Assembly: GCF_000003605.2 (NCBI RefSeq)
Contig: NW_003125329.1
Span: 1-12,124 of the forward strand
Source of the DNA: Saccoglossus kowalevskii
Lineage: Eukaryota > Hemichordata > Enteropneusta > Harrimaniidae
Direction of reading: 5' to 3'
DNA length: 12,124 nucleotides
Shown here piece by piece: positions 1 to 9,901 of the stretch; position 1 is the first letter of the stretch, and every line of letters starts with the position of its first letter. Below the pieces are notes generated by a model. That model did no database searches. It was not told the origin of the DNA and saw only the letters and a list, made by a program, of their open reading frames with translations. Made by a program: the position numbers and the translations under genes.

Positions 1-929
1 TATGGTATGACAGGTAGCAATGCCGAATGAAACTACCAACTTTGCAACCGCTTTTCACAACTTTGTAAGCAGTATTTTGTCGATTTGTCGGTTGACTGTT
101 GTGATAATATGCTTATATATGAGGCATTCTCGGAACATTTACTTAATTTTCTTGAAATTTTACTGCGGGGTTGTCATGATAATGACTTAGATTAAATAGA
201 CAAGCAACACCGCCAACATTTCCTTTTTTTTTTTCCTACTTTGCAGGCATTTTTCTTACATTTTACAGTCAGCTCATGTGAACATCTATAGGCTGCTTTT
301 AACTGGATTTTATTAATTTTGTCGACTTTACAACTGGGTGTGTCTGTATGCCAACAACTTAGGTCAAATATACAAATACGTCTTCCAACTTTCTAATAAC
401 GTTGCACAACTTTACAATCACTTTGAACAAGTTTGCACGGTGAGTTAACAGTCTAAAACCCACTGCGCGCCGACAGCATCAACAACTTGTTCATGAAATT
501 AGGAGGAATTTGAAAACTTTCCATTAATTAAAAAGTTAAACAATTTCCACGATTTTCCACTACAAATGGTTGACATCACAGTAAGAAATAATGCAGGAAC
601 GTTGCCTAATATATTTTCCATATCTGTGATGAAACAAAAAAATGAAATAAACAGCTCGTTTACTCAGGAAGTCTCCCATGCACGTACTATCCACGCCCGA
701 TTGTGCTTTACTTTAAATATTTGTCGGACACCTAGCCTACACAGATGCATAGAGTACTTGTAATTAGGCCGAATTGGCTTCTATTTAATGTCTTGGATGA
801 TTTAAAATCGATATCGCTTGCACAAGTTTCTTCTAGAATTGACCTATGAGCTCTATATACTTGGAGTAACACAACGGTAATTTAACACCTTTTTACGAAA
901 TATTTATTCATATTTTCGAACTTTTAACT
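1..929 (+). repeat. Satellite unit C1 (type C, first 14 bases outside window)
   Basis: Begins at about unit position 15. It carries the type C marks CAATGCCGAATG and GCAACCGC. It also has TATGACAGG where most units have TATCACAGG, a change shared only with C13. Private changes include an 11-base T run at 224-234 (a G within the tract is lost), ACACCGCC for ACGCCGCC, GTGAGTT for GTGCGTT, and TACAAAT in place of TATAAAT near 562. Its last part reads GGTTGACATC, as in C7, rather than GATTGACATC. Confidence 0.95.
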
Positions 930-1865
930 ATGGGACTTGTTAATATGGTATCACAGGTAGCAATGGCAAATGAAACTACCAACTTTGCAATCACTTTTCA
1001 CAACTTTGTAAGCAGTTTTTGTCGATTTGTCGGTGACTGTGTGATAATATGCTTATATATGAGGCATTCTCGGAACATTTACATAATTTTCTGAAATTTA
1101 CTGCTGGGTTGTCATGATAATGACCTAGGTTAAATAGACAAGCAACGCCGCCAACATTTCCTTTGTTTTTTCTACTTTGAGTCATTTTTCTTACATTTTA
1201 AAGTCAGCTCATGTGAACATCTATAGGCTGCTTTTAACTGGATTTTTATTAATTTTGTCGACTTTACAACTGGGTGTGTCTGAAAGCCAACAACTTAGGT
1301 CAAATATACAAATACGTCTTCCAACATTCCAATAACTTTGCACAACTTTACAATAACTTTGAACAACTTTGCACGGTACGTTAACAGTCTAAAACCCACT
1401 GCGCGCCGACAGCATCAACAACTTGTTCATGAAATTAGGAGGAATTTGAAAACTTTCCATTAATTAACAAGTTTAAAAAAATCCACGATTTTCCTCTATA
1501 AATGGATGTCATCACAGTAAGAAATAATGCAGGAACGTTGCCTTATATATTTTCCATATGTGTGATGAAGCAAACAAATGAAATAAACAGCTCGTTTACT
1601 CAGGTGGTCTCCCATGCACGTACTATCCACGCCCGATTGCGCTTTACTTTAAACATTTGTCGGACACCTAACCTACGCAGCTGCATAGAGTACTTGTAAT
1701 TAGGCCGAATTGGCTTCTATTTCATGTCTTGGATGATTTAAAATCGATATCGTTTGCACAAGTCCCTTCTAGAATTGACCTATTATCTCTATATACTTGG
1801 AGTAACACAACGGTAATTTAACACCTTTTTACGAAATATTTATTCATATTTTCGAACTTTTAACT
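930..1865 (+). repeat. Satellite unit C2 (type A, shortest complete unit)
   Basis: At 936 bp this is the shortest complete unit. Its first third has a cluster of single-base losses: five T losses between about 1016 and 1100 (for example CGGTGACTGTGTG where others read CGGTTGACTGTTGTG), and two C losses around 1172-1180. The second half carries the variant shared with C7 and C13: GTTTAAAAAAATCC, ATGGATGTCATC and GATGAAGCAA. ACCTACGCAGCTGC near 1670 is shared only with C3. The front keeps type A marks (AGCAATGGC, GCAATC), so the unit looks mosaic. Confidence 0.95.
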
Positions 1866-2807
1866 GTGGGACTTGTTAATATGGTATCACAGGTAGCAAT
1901 GGCGAATGAAACTACCAACTTTGCAATCGCTTTTCACAACTTTGTAAGCAGTTTTTTGTCGATTTTTCGGTTGACTGTTGTGATAATATGCTTATATATG
2001 AGGCATTCTCGGATCATTTACTTAATTTTCTTGAAATTTTAATGCGGGGTTGTCATGATAATGACTTAGGTTATATAGACAAGCAACGCCGCCTACATTT
2101 CCTTTGTTTTTTCCTACTTTACAGGCATTTTTTTTTACATTTTACAGTCAGCTCATGTGAAGATCTATAGGCTGCTTTTAACTGGATTTTATTAATTTTG
2201 TCGACTTTACAACTGGGTGTGTCGGTATGCCAACAACGTAGGTCAAATATACAAATACGTCTTCCAACTTTCCAATAACTTTGCACAACTTTACAATCAC
2301 TTTGAACAACTTTGCACGGTGCGTTAACAGTCTAAAACCCACTGCGCGCCGACAGCATCAACAATTTGTTCATGAAATTAGGAGGAAATTGAAAACTTTC
2401 CATTAATTAAAAAGTTAAACATATTCCACGATTTTACACTATAAATGATTGACATCACAGTAAGAAATAATGCAGGAACGTTGCCGTATATATTTTCCAT
2501 ATGTGTGATAACACAAAATAATGAAATAAACAGCTCGTTTACTCAGGGAGTCTCCATGCACGTACTATCCACGCCCGATTGTGCTTTACTTTAAACATTT
2601 GTCGGACACCTAACCTACGCAGCTGCATAGAGTACTTGTAATTAGTCCGAATTGGCTTCTATTTCATGTCTTGGATGATTTAAAATCGATATCGCTTGCA
2701 CAAGTACCATCTAGAATTGACCTATGACCTGTATATACTTGGAGTAACACAACGATAATTTAACACCTTTTTACGAAATATTTATTCATATTTTCGAACT
2801 TTTAACT
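1866..2807 (+). repeat. Satellite unit C3 (type A)
   Basis: A 942-bp unit whose landmark starts GTGGGAC instead of ATGGGAC. Private changes include TTTTTCGG for TTTGTCGG, ATGCGGGG for CTGCGGGG, a 9-base T run in GCATTTTTTTTTACATT, GAAGATC for GAACATC, and loss of one C in GTCTCCATGC. CGGATCATTT is shared with C10, AGGAGGAAATTG with C11, and ACCTACGCAGCTGC with C2. These overlaps between distant copies argue for exchange within the array. Confidence 0.95.
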
Positions 2808-3751
2808 ATGGGACTTGTTAATATGGTATCACAGGTAGCAATGGCGAATGAAACTACCAACTTTGCAATCGCTTTTCACAACTTTGTAAGCAGTTTTTTG
2901 TCAATTTGTCGGTTGACTGTTGTGATAATATGCTTATATATGAGGCATTCTCGGAACATTTACTTAATTTTCTTGAAATTTTACTGCGGGCTTATCATGA
3001 TAATGACTTAGGTTAAATAGATAAGCAACGCCGCCAACATTTCCTTTGTTTTTTTCCTACTTTGCAGTCATTTTTCTTACATTTTGCAGTCAGCTCATGT
3101 GAACATCTATAGGCTGCTTTTAACTGGATTTTATTAATTTTGTCGACTTTACAACTGGGTGTGTCTGTATGCCAACAACTTAGGTCAAATAAACAAATAC
3201 GTCTTCCAACTTTCCAATAACTTTGCACAACTTTACAATCATTTTGAACATCTTTGCACGGTGCGTTAAAGGTCTAAATCCCACTTCGCGCCGACAGCAT
3301 CAACAACTTGTTCATGAAATTAGGAGGAATTTGAAAACTTTCCATTAATTAAAAAGTTAAACAAATTCCACGATTTTCCACTATAAATGATTGACATCAC
3401 AGTAAGAAATAATGCAGGAACGTTGCCGTATATATTTTCCATATGTGTGATGAAACAACAAAAATGAAATAAACAGCTCATTTTCTCAGGGAGTCTCCCT
3501 TGCACGTACTATCCACGCCCGATTGTGCATTACTTTAAACATTTGTCGGACACCTAACCTACATAGCTGCATAGAGTACTTGTAATTAGGTAGAATTGGC
3601 TTCTATTTCATGTCTTGGATGATTTAAAATCAATATCGCTTGCACAAGTACCTTCTAGAATTGACCTATGACCTCTATATACTTGGAGTAACGCAACGGT
3701 AATTTAACACCATTTTACGAAATATTTATTCATATTTTCGAACTTTTAACT
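2808..3751 (+). repeat. Satellite unit C4 (type A, near-twin of C5)
   Basis: A 944-bp unit. It shares with C5 a set of otherwise rare variants: TTTTGCAGTCAGCTC, CAAATAAACAAATACG, GAACATCTTTGCACGG and CTAAATCCCACT. TTTGTCAATTTG is shared with C5 and C11. Private changes include CTTATCATGATAATG, which enlarges the local palindrome to TTATCATGATAA, as well as CACTTCGCGCC, and AATCAATATCGC, which breaks the CGATATCG palindrome found in the other copies. Confidence 0.95.
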
Positions 3752-4698
3752 ATGGGACTTGCTAATATGGTATCACAGGTAGCAATGGCGAATGAAACTA
3801 CCAACTTTGCATTCGCTTTTCACAACTTTGTAAGCAGTTTTTTGTCAATTTGTCGGTTGACTGTTGTGATAATATGCTTATATACGAGGCATTCGCGGAA
3901 CATTTACTTAATTTTCTTGAAATTTTACTGCGGTGTTGTCATGATAATGACTTAGGTTAAATAGACAAGCAACGCCGCCAACATTTCCTTTGTTTTTTTT
4001 CCTACTTTGCAGTCATTTTTCTTACATTTTGCAGTCAGCTCATGTGAACATCTATAGGCTGCTTTTAACTGAATTTTATTAATTTTGTCGACTTTACAAC
4101 TGGGTGTGTCTGTATGCCAACAACTTAGGTCAAATAAACAAATACGTCTTCCAACTTTCCAATAAATTTGCACAACTTTACAATCATTTTGAACATCTTT
4201 GCACGGTGCGTTAACAGTCTAAATCCCACTGCGCGCCGACAGCATCAACAACTTGTTCATGAAATTAGAAGTAATTTGAAAACTTTCCATTAATTAAAAA
4301 AGTTAAAATAATTCCACGATTTTCCACTATAAACGATTGACATCACAGTAAGAAATAATGCAGGACCGTTGCCTCATATATTTTCCATATGTGTGATGAA
4401 ACAAAATAAAATGAAATAAACAGCTCGCTTTACTCAGGGGTCTCCCATGCACGTACTATCGACGCCCGAATGTGCTTTACTTTAAACATTTGTCGGACAC
4501 CTAACCTACACGGCTGCATAGAGTACTTGTAATTAGGCCGAATTGGCTTCTATTTCATGTCTTGGATGATTTAAAATCGATATCGCTTGCACAAGTACCT
4601 TCTAGAATTGACCTATGACCTCTATATACTTGGAGTAACACAACGGAAATTTAACACCTTTTTACGAAATATTTATTCATATTTTCGAACTTTTAACT
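3752..4698 (+). repeat. Satellite unit C5 (type A, longest unit)
   Basis: At 947 bp this is the longest unit; the extra bases are in A/T runs (an 8-base T run near 3992-3999 and an extra A in ATTAAAAAAGTT) and in AAACAAAATAAAATG. It shares the C4/C5 variant set. Private changes include ACTTGCTAATATGG, GCATTCGC, TATACGAGGCATTCGCGG, AATTAGAAGTAATTTG and TATAAACGATTG. CAGGGGTCTCCC is shared with C7. Its final bases already show the type B form AACGGAAATTT that leads into C6. Confidence 0.95.
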
Positions 4699-5638
4699 AT
4701 GGGACTTGTTAATATGGTATCACAGGTAGAAATGGCGAATGAAACTACCAACTTTACAATCGCTTTTCACAACTTTGTAAGCAGTTTTTTGTCGATTTGT
4801 CGGTTGACTGTTGTGATAATATGCTTATATATGAGGCATTCTCGGAACATTTACTTAATTTTCTTGAAATTTTACTGCGGGGTTGTCATGATAACGACTT
4901 AGGTTAAATAGACAAGCAACGCCGCCAACATTTCCTTTGTTTTTCTACTTTGCAGGCATTTTTCTTACATTTTACAGTCAGCTCATGTGAACATCTATAG
5001 GCTGATTTTAAGTGGATTTTATTAATTTTGTCGACTTTACAACTGGGTGTGTCTGTATGCCAACAACTTAGGTCAAATATACAAATACGTCTTCCAACTT
5101 TCCAACAACTTTGCACAACTTTACAATCACTTTGAACAACTTTGCACGGTGCGTTAACAGTCTAAAACCCATTGTGCGCCGACAGCATCAAAAACTTGTT
5201 CATGAAATGAGGAGGAATTTGAAAACTTTCCATTAATTAAAAAGTTAAACAAATTCCACGATTTTCCACTATAAATGATTGACATCACAGTAAGAAATAA
5301 TGCAGGAACGTTGCCTTATATATTTTCCATATGTGTGATGAAACAAAAAAATGAAATAAACAGATCGTTTACTCAGGGAGTCTCCCATGCACGTACTATC
5401 CACGCCCGATTGTGCTTTACTTTAAACATTTATCGGTCACCTAACCTACACAGCTGCATAGAGTACTTGTAATTAGGCCGAATTGGCTTCTATTTCATGT
5501 CTTGGATGATTTAACATCGATATCGCTTGCACAAGTACCTTCTAGAATTGACCTATGACCTCTATATACTTGTAGTAACACAACAGTAATTTAACACCAT
5601 TTTACGAAATATTTATTCATATTTTCGAACTGTTAACT
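4699..5638 (+). repeat. Satellite unit C6 (type B)
   Basis: A 940-bp unit and the first type B copy. Type B marks shared with C8 and C9: GTAGAAATGG or GTTGAAATGG, CAACTTTACAATCGC, TTTAAGTGGATTT, TTCCAACAACTTTGC (others CCAATAAC), CTGTGCGCC-type T for C in the CpG patch (here ATTGTGCGCC), GAAATGAGGAGG and ACAGATCG. GATAACGACTT is shared only with C8. The end has switched to the type C form CAACAGTAATTTAACACCA, so the subtype boundary lies inside the unit. Confidence 0.95.
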
Positions 5639-6576
5639 ATGGGACTTGTTAATATGATATCACAGGTAGCAATGCCGAATGAAACTACCAACTTTGCAAC
5701 CCCTTTTCACAACTTTGTAAGCAGGTTTTTGTCGATTTGTCGGTTGACTGTTGTGATAATATGCTTAAATATGAGGCATTCTCCGAACATTTACTTAATT
5801 TTCTTGAAATTTTACTGCGGGGTTGTCATGATAATGACTTTGGTTAAATACACAAGCAACGCCGCCAACATTTCCTTTGTTTTTTCTACTTTGCAGGCAT
5901 TTTTCTTACATTTTACAGTCAGCTCATGTGAACATCTATAGGCTGCTTTTAAGTGGGTTTTATTAATTTTGTCGACTTCACAACTGGGCGTGTCTGTATG
6001 AGAACAACTTGTGTCAAATATGCAAATACGTCTTCCAACTTTCCAATAACTTTGCACAACTTTACAATCACTTTGAACAACTTTGCACGGTGCGTTAACA
6101 GTCTAAAACCCACTGCGCGCCGATAGCATCTACAACTTGTTCATGAAATTAGGAGGAATTTGAAAACTTTCCATTAATTAAAAAGTTTAAAAAATTCCAC
6201 GATTTTCCCCTATAAATGGTTGACATCACAGTAAGAAATAATGCAGAACATTGCCTTATATATTTTCCATATGTGTGATGAAGCAAAAAATGAAATAAAC
6301 AGCTCGTTTACTCAGGGGTCTCCCATGCACGTACTATCCACGCCCGATTGTGCTTTGCTTTAACAAATTGTCGGACACCTAACCTACACAGCTGCATAGA
6401 GTACTTGTAATTAGGCCGAATTAGCTTCTATTTCATGTCTTGGATGATTTAAAATCGATATCGCTTGCACAAGTACCTTCTAGAATTGACCTATGACCTC
6501 TATATACTTGGAGTAACACAACGGAAATTTAACACCTTTTTACGAAATATTTATTCATATTTTCGAGCTTTTAACT
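5639..6576 (+). repeat. Satellite unit C7 (chimeric: type C front, C2/C13-like rear)
   Basis: A 938-bp unit with the most mixed ancestry. The front is type C (CAATGCCGAATG, GCAACCCC). The middle shares TAAATACACAAGC and GACTTCACAACTGG only with its neighbour C8. The rear has GTTTAAAAAATTCC, ATGGTTGACATC and GATGAAGCAA, as in C2 and C13, and the end is type B (CGGAAATTT). Private changes include GTATGAGAACAACTTGTG, GATAGCATCTAC, GCAGAACATTGCC and CTTTAACAAATTG. Confidence 0.95.
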
Positions 6577-7519
6577 ATGGGACTTGTTAATATGGTATCA
6601 CAGGTAGAAATGGCGAATGAAACTACCAACTTTACAATCGCTTTTCACAACTTTTGTAAGCAGTTTTTTGTCGATTTGTCGGTTGACTGTTGTGATAATA
6701 TGCTTATATATGAGGCATTCTCGGAACATTTACTTAATTTTCTTGAAATTTTACTGCGGGGTTGTCATGATAACGACTTAGGTTAAATACACAAGCAACG
6801 CCGCCAACATTTCCTTTGTTTTTTTTACTTTGCAGGCATTTTTCTTACATTTTACAGTCAGGTCATGTGAACATCTATAGGCTGCTTTTAAGTGGATTTT
6901 ATTAATTTTGTCGACTTCACAACTGGGTGTGTCTGTATTTCAACAACTTAGGTCGAATATACAAATACGTCTTCCACTTTCCAACAACTTTGCACAACTT
7001 TACAATCACTTTGAACAACTTTGCACGGTGCGTTAACAGTCTAAAACCCACTGTGCGCCGACAGCGTCAACAACTTGTTCATGAAATGAGGAGGAATTTG
7101 AAAACTTTCCATTAACTAAAAAGTTAAACAAATTCCACGATTTTCCACTATAAATGATTGACATCACAGTAAGAAATAATGCAGGAACGTTGCCTTATAT
7201 ATTCTCCATATGTGTGATGAAACAAAAACAAATGAAATAAACAGATCGTTTACTCAGGGAGTCTCCCATGCACGTACTATCAACGTCCGATTGTGCTTTA
7301 CTTTAAACATTTGTCGGACACGTAACCTACACAGCTGCATAGAGTACTTGTAATTAGGCCGAATTGGCTTCTATTTCATGTCTTGGATGATTTAAAATCG
7401 ATATCGCTTGCACAAGTACCTTCTAGAATTGACCTATGACCTCTATATACTTGGAGAAACACAACGGAAATTTAACACCTTTTTACGAAATATCTATTCA
7501 TATTTTCGAACTTTTAACT
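6577..7519 (+). repeat. Satellite unit C8 (type B, near-twin of C9)
   Basis: A 943-bp type B unit. With C9 it shares the rare forms CAGTCAGGTCATG, ACAGCGTCAAC, CTGTATTTCAAC/CTGTATTCCAAC (others GTATGCC), CAAAAACAAATG and GACACGTAACC. I counted roughly 28 differences between C8 and C9 by eye, about 97% identity. Private changes are an extra T in CAACTTTTGTAAG, TTAACTAA for TTAATTAA, and a lost A in the 56-bp phased block (CTTCCACTTTCC), which makes this the only copy of that block with an indel. Confidence 0.95.
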
Positions 7520-8464
7520 ATGGGACTTGTTAATATGGTATCACAGGTTGAAATGGCGAATGAAACTACCAACTTTACAATCGCTTTTCACAACTTTGTA
7601 AGCAGTTTTTTGTCGATTTGTCGGTTGACTGTTGTGATAATATGCTTATATATGAGGCATTCTCGGAACATTTATTTAATTTTCTTGAAATTTTACTGCG
7701 GGGTTGTCATGATAATGACTTAGGTTAAATAGACAAGCAACGCCGCCAACATTTCCTTTGTTTTTTCCTACTTTGCAGGCATTTTTCTTACATTTTACAG
7801 TCAGGTCATGTGAACATCTATAGGCTGCTTTTAAGTGGATTTTATTAATTTTGTCGACTTTACAACTGGGTGTGTCTGTATTCCAACAACTTAGGTCAAA
7901 TATACAAATACGTCTTCCAACTTTCCAACAACTTTGCACAACTTTACAATCACTTTGAACAACTTTGCACGGTGCGTTAACAGTCTAAAACCCACTGTGC
8001 GCCGACAGCGTCAACAACTTGTTCATGAAATGAGGAGGAATTTGAAAAACTTTCCATTAATTAAAAAGTTAAACAAATTCCACGATTTTCCACTATAAAT
8101 GATTGACATCACAGTAAGAAATAATGCAGGAACGTTGCCTTATATATTTTCCATATGTGTGATGAAACAAAAACAAATGAAATAAACAGATCGTTTACTC
8201 AGGGAGTCTCCCATGCACGTACTACCGACGCCCGATTGTGCTTTACTTTAAACATTTGTCGGACACGTAACCTACACAGCTGCATAGAGAACTTGCAATT
8301 AGGCCGAATTGGCTTCGATTTCATGTCTTGGATTATTTAAAATCGATATCGCTTGCACAAGTACCTTCTAGAATTGACCTATGACCTCTATATACTTGGA
8401 GTAACACAACAGTAATTTAACACCATTTTACGAAATATTTATTCATATTTTCGAACATTTAACT
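7520..8464 (+). repeat. Satellite unit C9 (type B, near-twin of C8)
   Basis: A 945-bp unit with the full set of type B marks and the C8/C9-specific variants. Private changes are AGGTTGAAATGG, ACATTTATTTAATT, an extra A in TTTGAAAAACTTTCC, GTACTACCGACG, GAGAACTTGCAATT and TGGATTATTT. Its last 80 bases switch to the type C form (AACAGTAATTTAACACCA), as at the end of C6, which again places a subtype junction in the tail. Confidence 0.95.
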
Positions 8465-9409
8465 ATGGGACTTGTTAATATGGTCTCACAGGTAGCAATG
8501 CCGAATGAAACTACCTACTTTGCAACCGCTTTTCACAACTTTGTAAGCAGTTTTTTGTCGATTTGTCGGTTGACTGTTGTGATAATATGCTTATATATGA
8601 GGCATTCTCGGATCATTTACTTAATTTTCTTGAAATTTTACTGTGGTGTTGTCATGATATTGACTTAGGTTAAATAGACAAGCAACGCCGCCAACATTTC
8701 CTTTGTTTTTTTCTTACTTTGCAGGCATTTTTCTTACATTTTACAGTCAGCTCATGTGAACATCTATAGGCTGCTTTTAACTGCATTTTATTAATTTTGT
8801 CGACTTTACAACTGGGTGTGTCTGTATGCCAACAACTTAGGTCAAATATACAAATACGTCTTCCAACTTTCCAATAACTTTGCACAACTTTACAATCACT
8901 TTGAACAACTTTGCACGGTGCGTTAACAGTCTAAAACCCACTGCGCGCCGACAGCATCAACAACTTGTTCATGAAATTAGGAGGAATTTGAAAACTTTCC
9001 ATTAATTAAAAAGTTTAACAAATTCCACGATTTTCCACTATAAATGATTGACATCACAGTAAGAAATAATGCAGGAACGTTGCCGTATATATTTTCCATA
9101 TGTGTGATGAAACAAAAAATAATGAAATAAACAGCCCGTTTACTCAGGCAGTCTCCCATGCACGTATTATCCACGCCCGATTATGCTTTACTTTAAACAA
9201 TTGTCGGACACCTAACCTACACAGCTGCATAGAGTACTTGTAATTAGGCCGAATTGGCTTCTATTTCATGTCTTGGATGATTTAAAATCGATATCGCTTG
9301 CACAAGTACCTTCTAGAATTGACCTATGACCTCTATATACTTGGAGTAACACAACGGTAATTTAACACCTTTTTACGAAATATTTATTCATATTTTCGAA
9401 CTTTTAACT
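8465..9409 (+). repeat. Satellite unit C10 (type C)
   Basis: A 945-bp type C unit (CAATGCCGAATG, GCAACCGC). Private changes are ATGGTCTCACAGG, CTACCTACTTTGC, ACTGTGGTGTTGTC, CATGATATTGAC (which breaks the small hairpin), TTAACTGCATTTT, ACAGCCCG and CAGGCAGTC. CGGATCATTT is shared with C3. Its end reverts to the type A form AACGGTAATTT, leading into C11. Confidence 0.95.
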
Positions 9410-9457
9410 ATGGGACTTGTTAATATGGTATCACAGGTAGCAATGGCGAATGAAACT

Positions 9458-9495
9458 ACCAACTTTGCAATCGCTTTTCACAACTTTGTAAGCAG
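9458..9495 (+). repeat. Short phased ACTTT-like run at unit start
   Basis: ACTTT at 9462, the related GCTTTT at 9473 and ACTTT at 9483 are spaced 11 and 10 bp, as in the larger block about 330 bp downstream. The run occurs in each unit with small changes (for example GCAACCGC in type C and ACAATCGC in type B units). It may be an older remnant of the same short word that built the main block, or a second positioning signal. Confidence 0.55.
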
Positions 9496-9596
9496 TTTTT
9501 TTGTCAATTTGTCGGTTGACTGTTGTGATAATATGCTTATATATGAGGCATTCTCGGAACATTTACTTAATTTTCTTGAAATTTTACTGCGGGGTT

Positions 9597-9610
9597 GTCA
9601 TGATAATGAC
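9597..9610. other. Small inverted repeat GTCAT-GATA-ATGAC
   Basis: A perfect 5-bp stem with a 4-base loop. It is intact in C1, C2, C3, C5, C7, C9, C11, C12 and C13. C4 has lost the outer pair (ATCATGATAATGAC) but gains the 12-bp palindrome TTATCATGATAA. C6 and C8 (GATAACGAC) and C10 (GATATTGAC) break it with no compensating change. The structure is therefore probably incidental. Confidence 0.35.
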
Positions 9611-9640
9611 TTAGGTTAAATAGACAAGCAACGCCGCCAA

Positions 9641-9670
9641 CATTTCCTTTGTTTTTTTCCTACTTTGCAG
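9641..9670 (+). other. Variable pyrimidine tract ending in TTTGCAG
   Basis: CATTTCCTTTG, a T run and CCTACTTTGCAG occur once per unit. The length of the T run differs between copies (an 11-base run in C1 at 224-234, 8 in C5, 5 in C6), consistent with replication slippage or read error. The shape (pyrimidine-rich then CAG) resembles a eukaryotic 3' splice site, but there is no evidence that the array is spliced. In C2 (TTTGAG) and C3 (TTTACAG) the end is changed. Confidence 0.5.
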
Positions 9671-9808
9671 TCACTTTTCTTACATTTTACAGTCAGCTCA
9701 TGTGAACATCTATAGGCTGCTTTTAACTGGATTTTATTAATTTTGTCGACTTTACAACTGGGTGTGTCTGTATGCCAACAACTTAGGTCAAATATACAAA
9801 TACGTCTT

Positions 9809-9864
9809 CCAACTTTCCAATAACTTTGCACAACTTTACAATCACTTTGAACAACTTTGCACGG
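9809..9864 (+). repeat. Helically phased ACTTT block (five words at 11-10-11-10 bp), reference copy
   Basis: ACTTT starts at 9812, 9823, 9833, 9844 and 9854, a mean spacing of 10.5 bp, equal to one turn of B-DNA. The same block lies in every unit: 385-440, 1321-1376, 2264-2319, 3206-3261, 4151-4206, 5094-5149, 6035-6090, 6974-7028, 7917-7972, 8863-8918, 10748-10803 and 11688-11743. It is 56 bp long in 12 of 13 copies and 55 bp in C8. Some words vary by one base (ACGTT, ACATT, ATTTT) without changing the spacing. AA/TT/TA steps repeating at about 10 bp are known to favour a fixed rotational setting on nucleosomes and can bend DNA slightly. That such a role applies here is inference. Confidence 0.8.
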
Positions 9865-9901
9865 TGCGTTAACAGTCTAAAACCCACTGCGCGCCGACAG
9901 C
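9862..9901 (+). other. CpG-rich patch in AT-rich unit
   Basis: Five CpG dinucleotides fall between 9862 and 9896, three of them within seven bases (CTGCGCGCCGACAGC). The patch is kept in nearly all units. Type B units have TGTGCGCC, one CpG turned into TpG, as expected from a single ancestral transition spread by amplification. General retention of CpG suggests the array has not been heavily eroded by cytosine methylation. Confidence 0.5.

Noticed and set aside
566-763. 65-codon forward open frame, recurring in C1, C2, C6 and C12
   Set aside because: It is open only where the A-run length happens to fit. Other units frameshift it, residues vary freely (starts MVDITV, MDVITV, MIDITV), and there is no recognisable domain.
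5336-5370. Hammerhead ribozyme-like GTGATGA … GAAA, since some satellites carry such ribozymes
   Set aside because: The core needs CTGANGA; here the first base is G, which removes an essential C-G contact, and the intervening A-rich bases cannot form stem II. No match was found on the other strand.
5639-5941. 100-codon open frame in C7, the longest in the window
   Set aside because: It is the usual 67-codon frame extended because a one-base change (ACTTTGG for ACTTAGG) removes the normal stop. No other unit has this extension.
8670-8885. Reverse-strand 71-codon frame rich in Cys and Lys
   Set aside because: It runs through the variable T tract, so its end changes from copy to copy (…QRKCWRRCLSI, NKGNVGGVAC, TKEMLAALLV). 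No conserved protein pattern.
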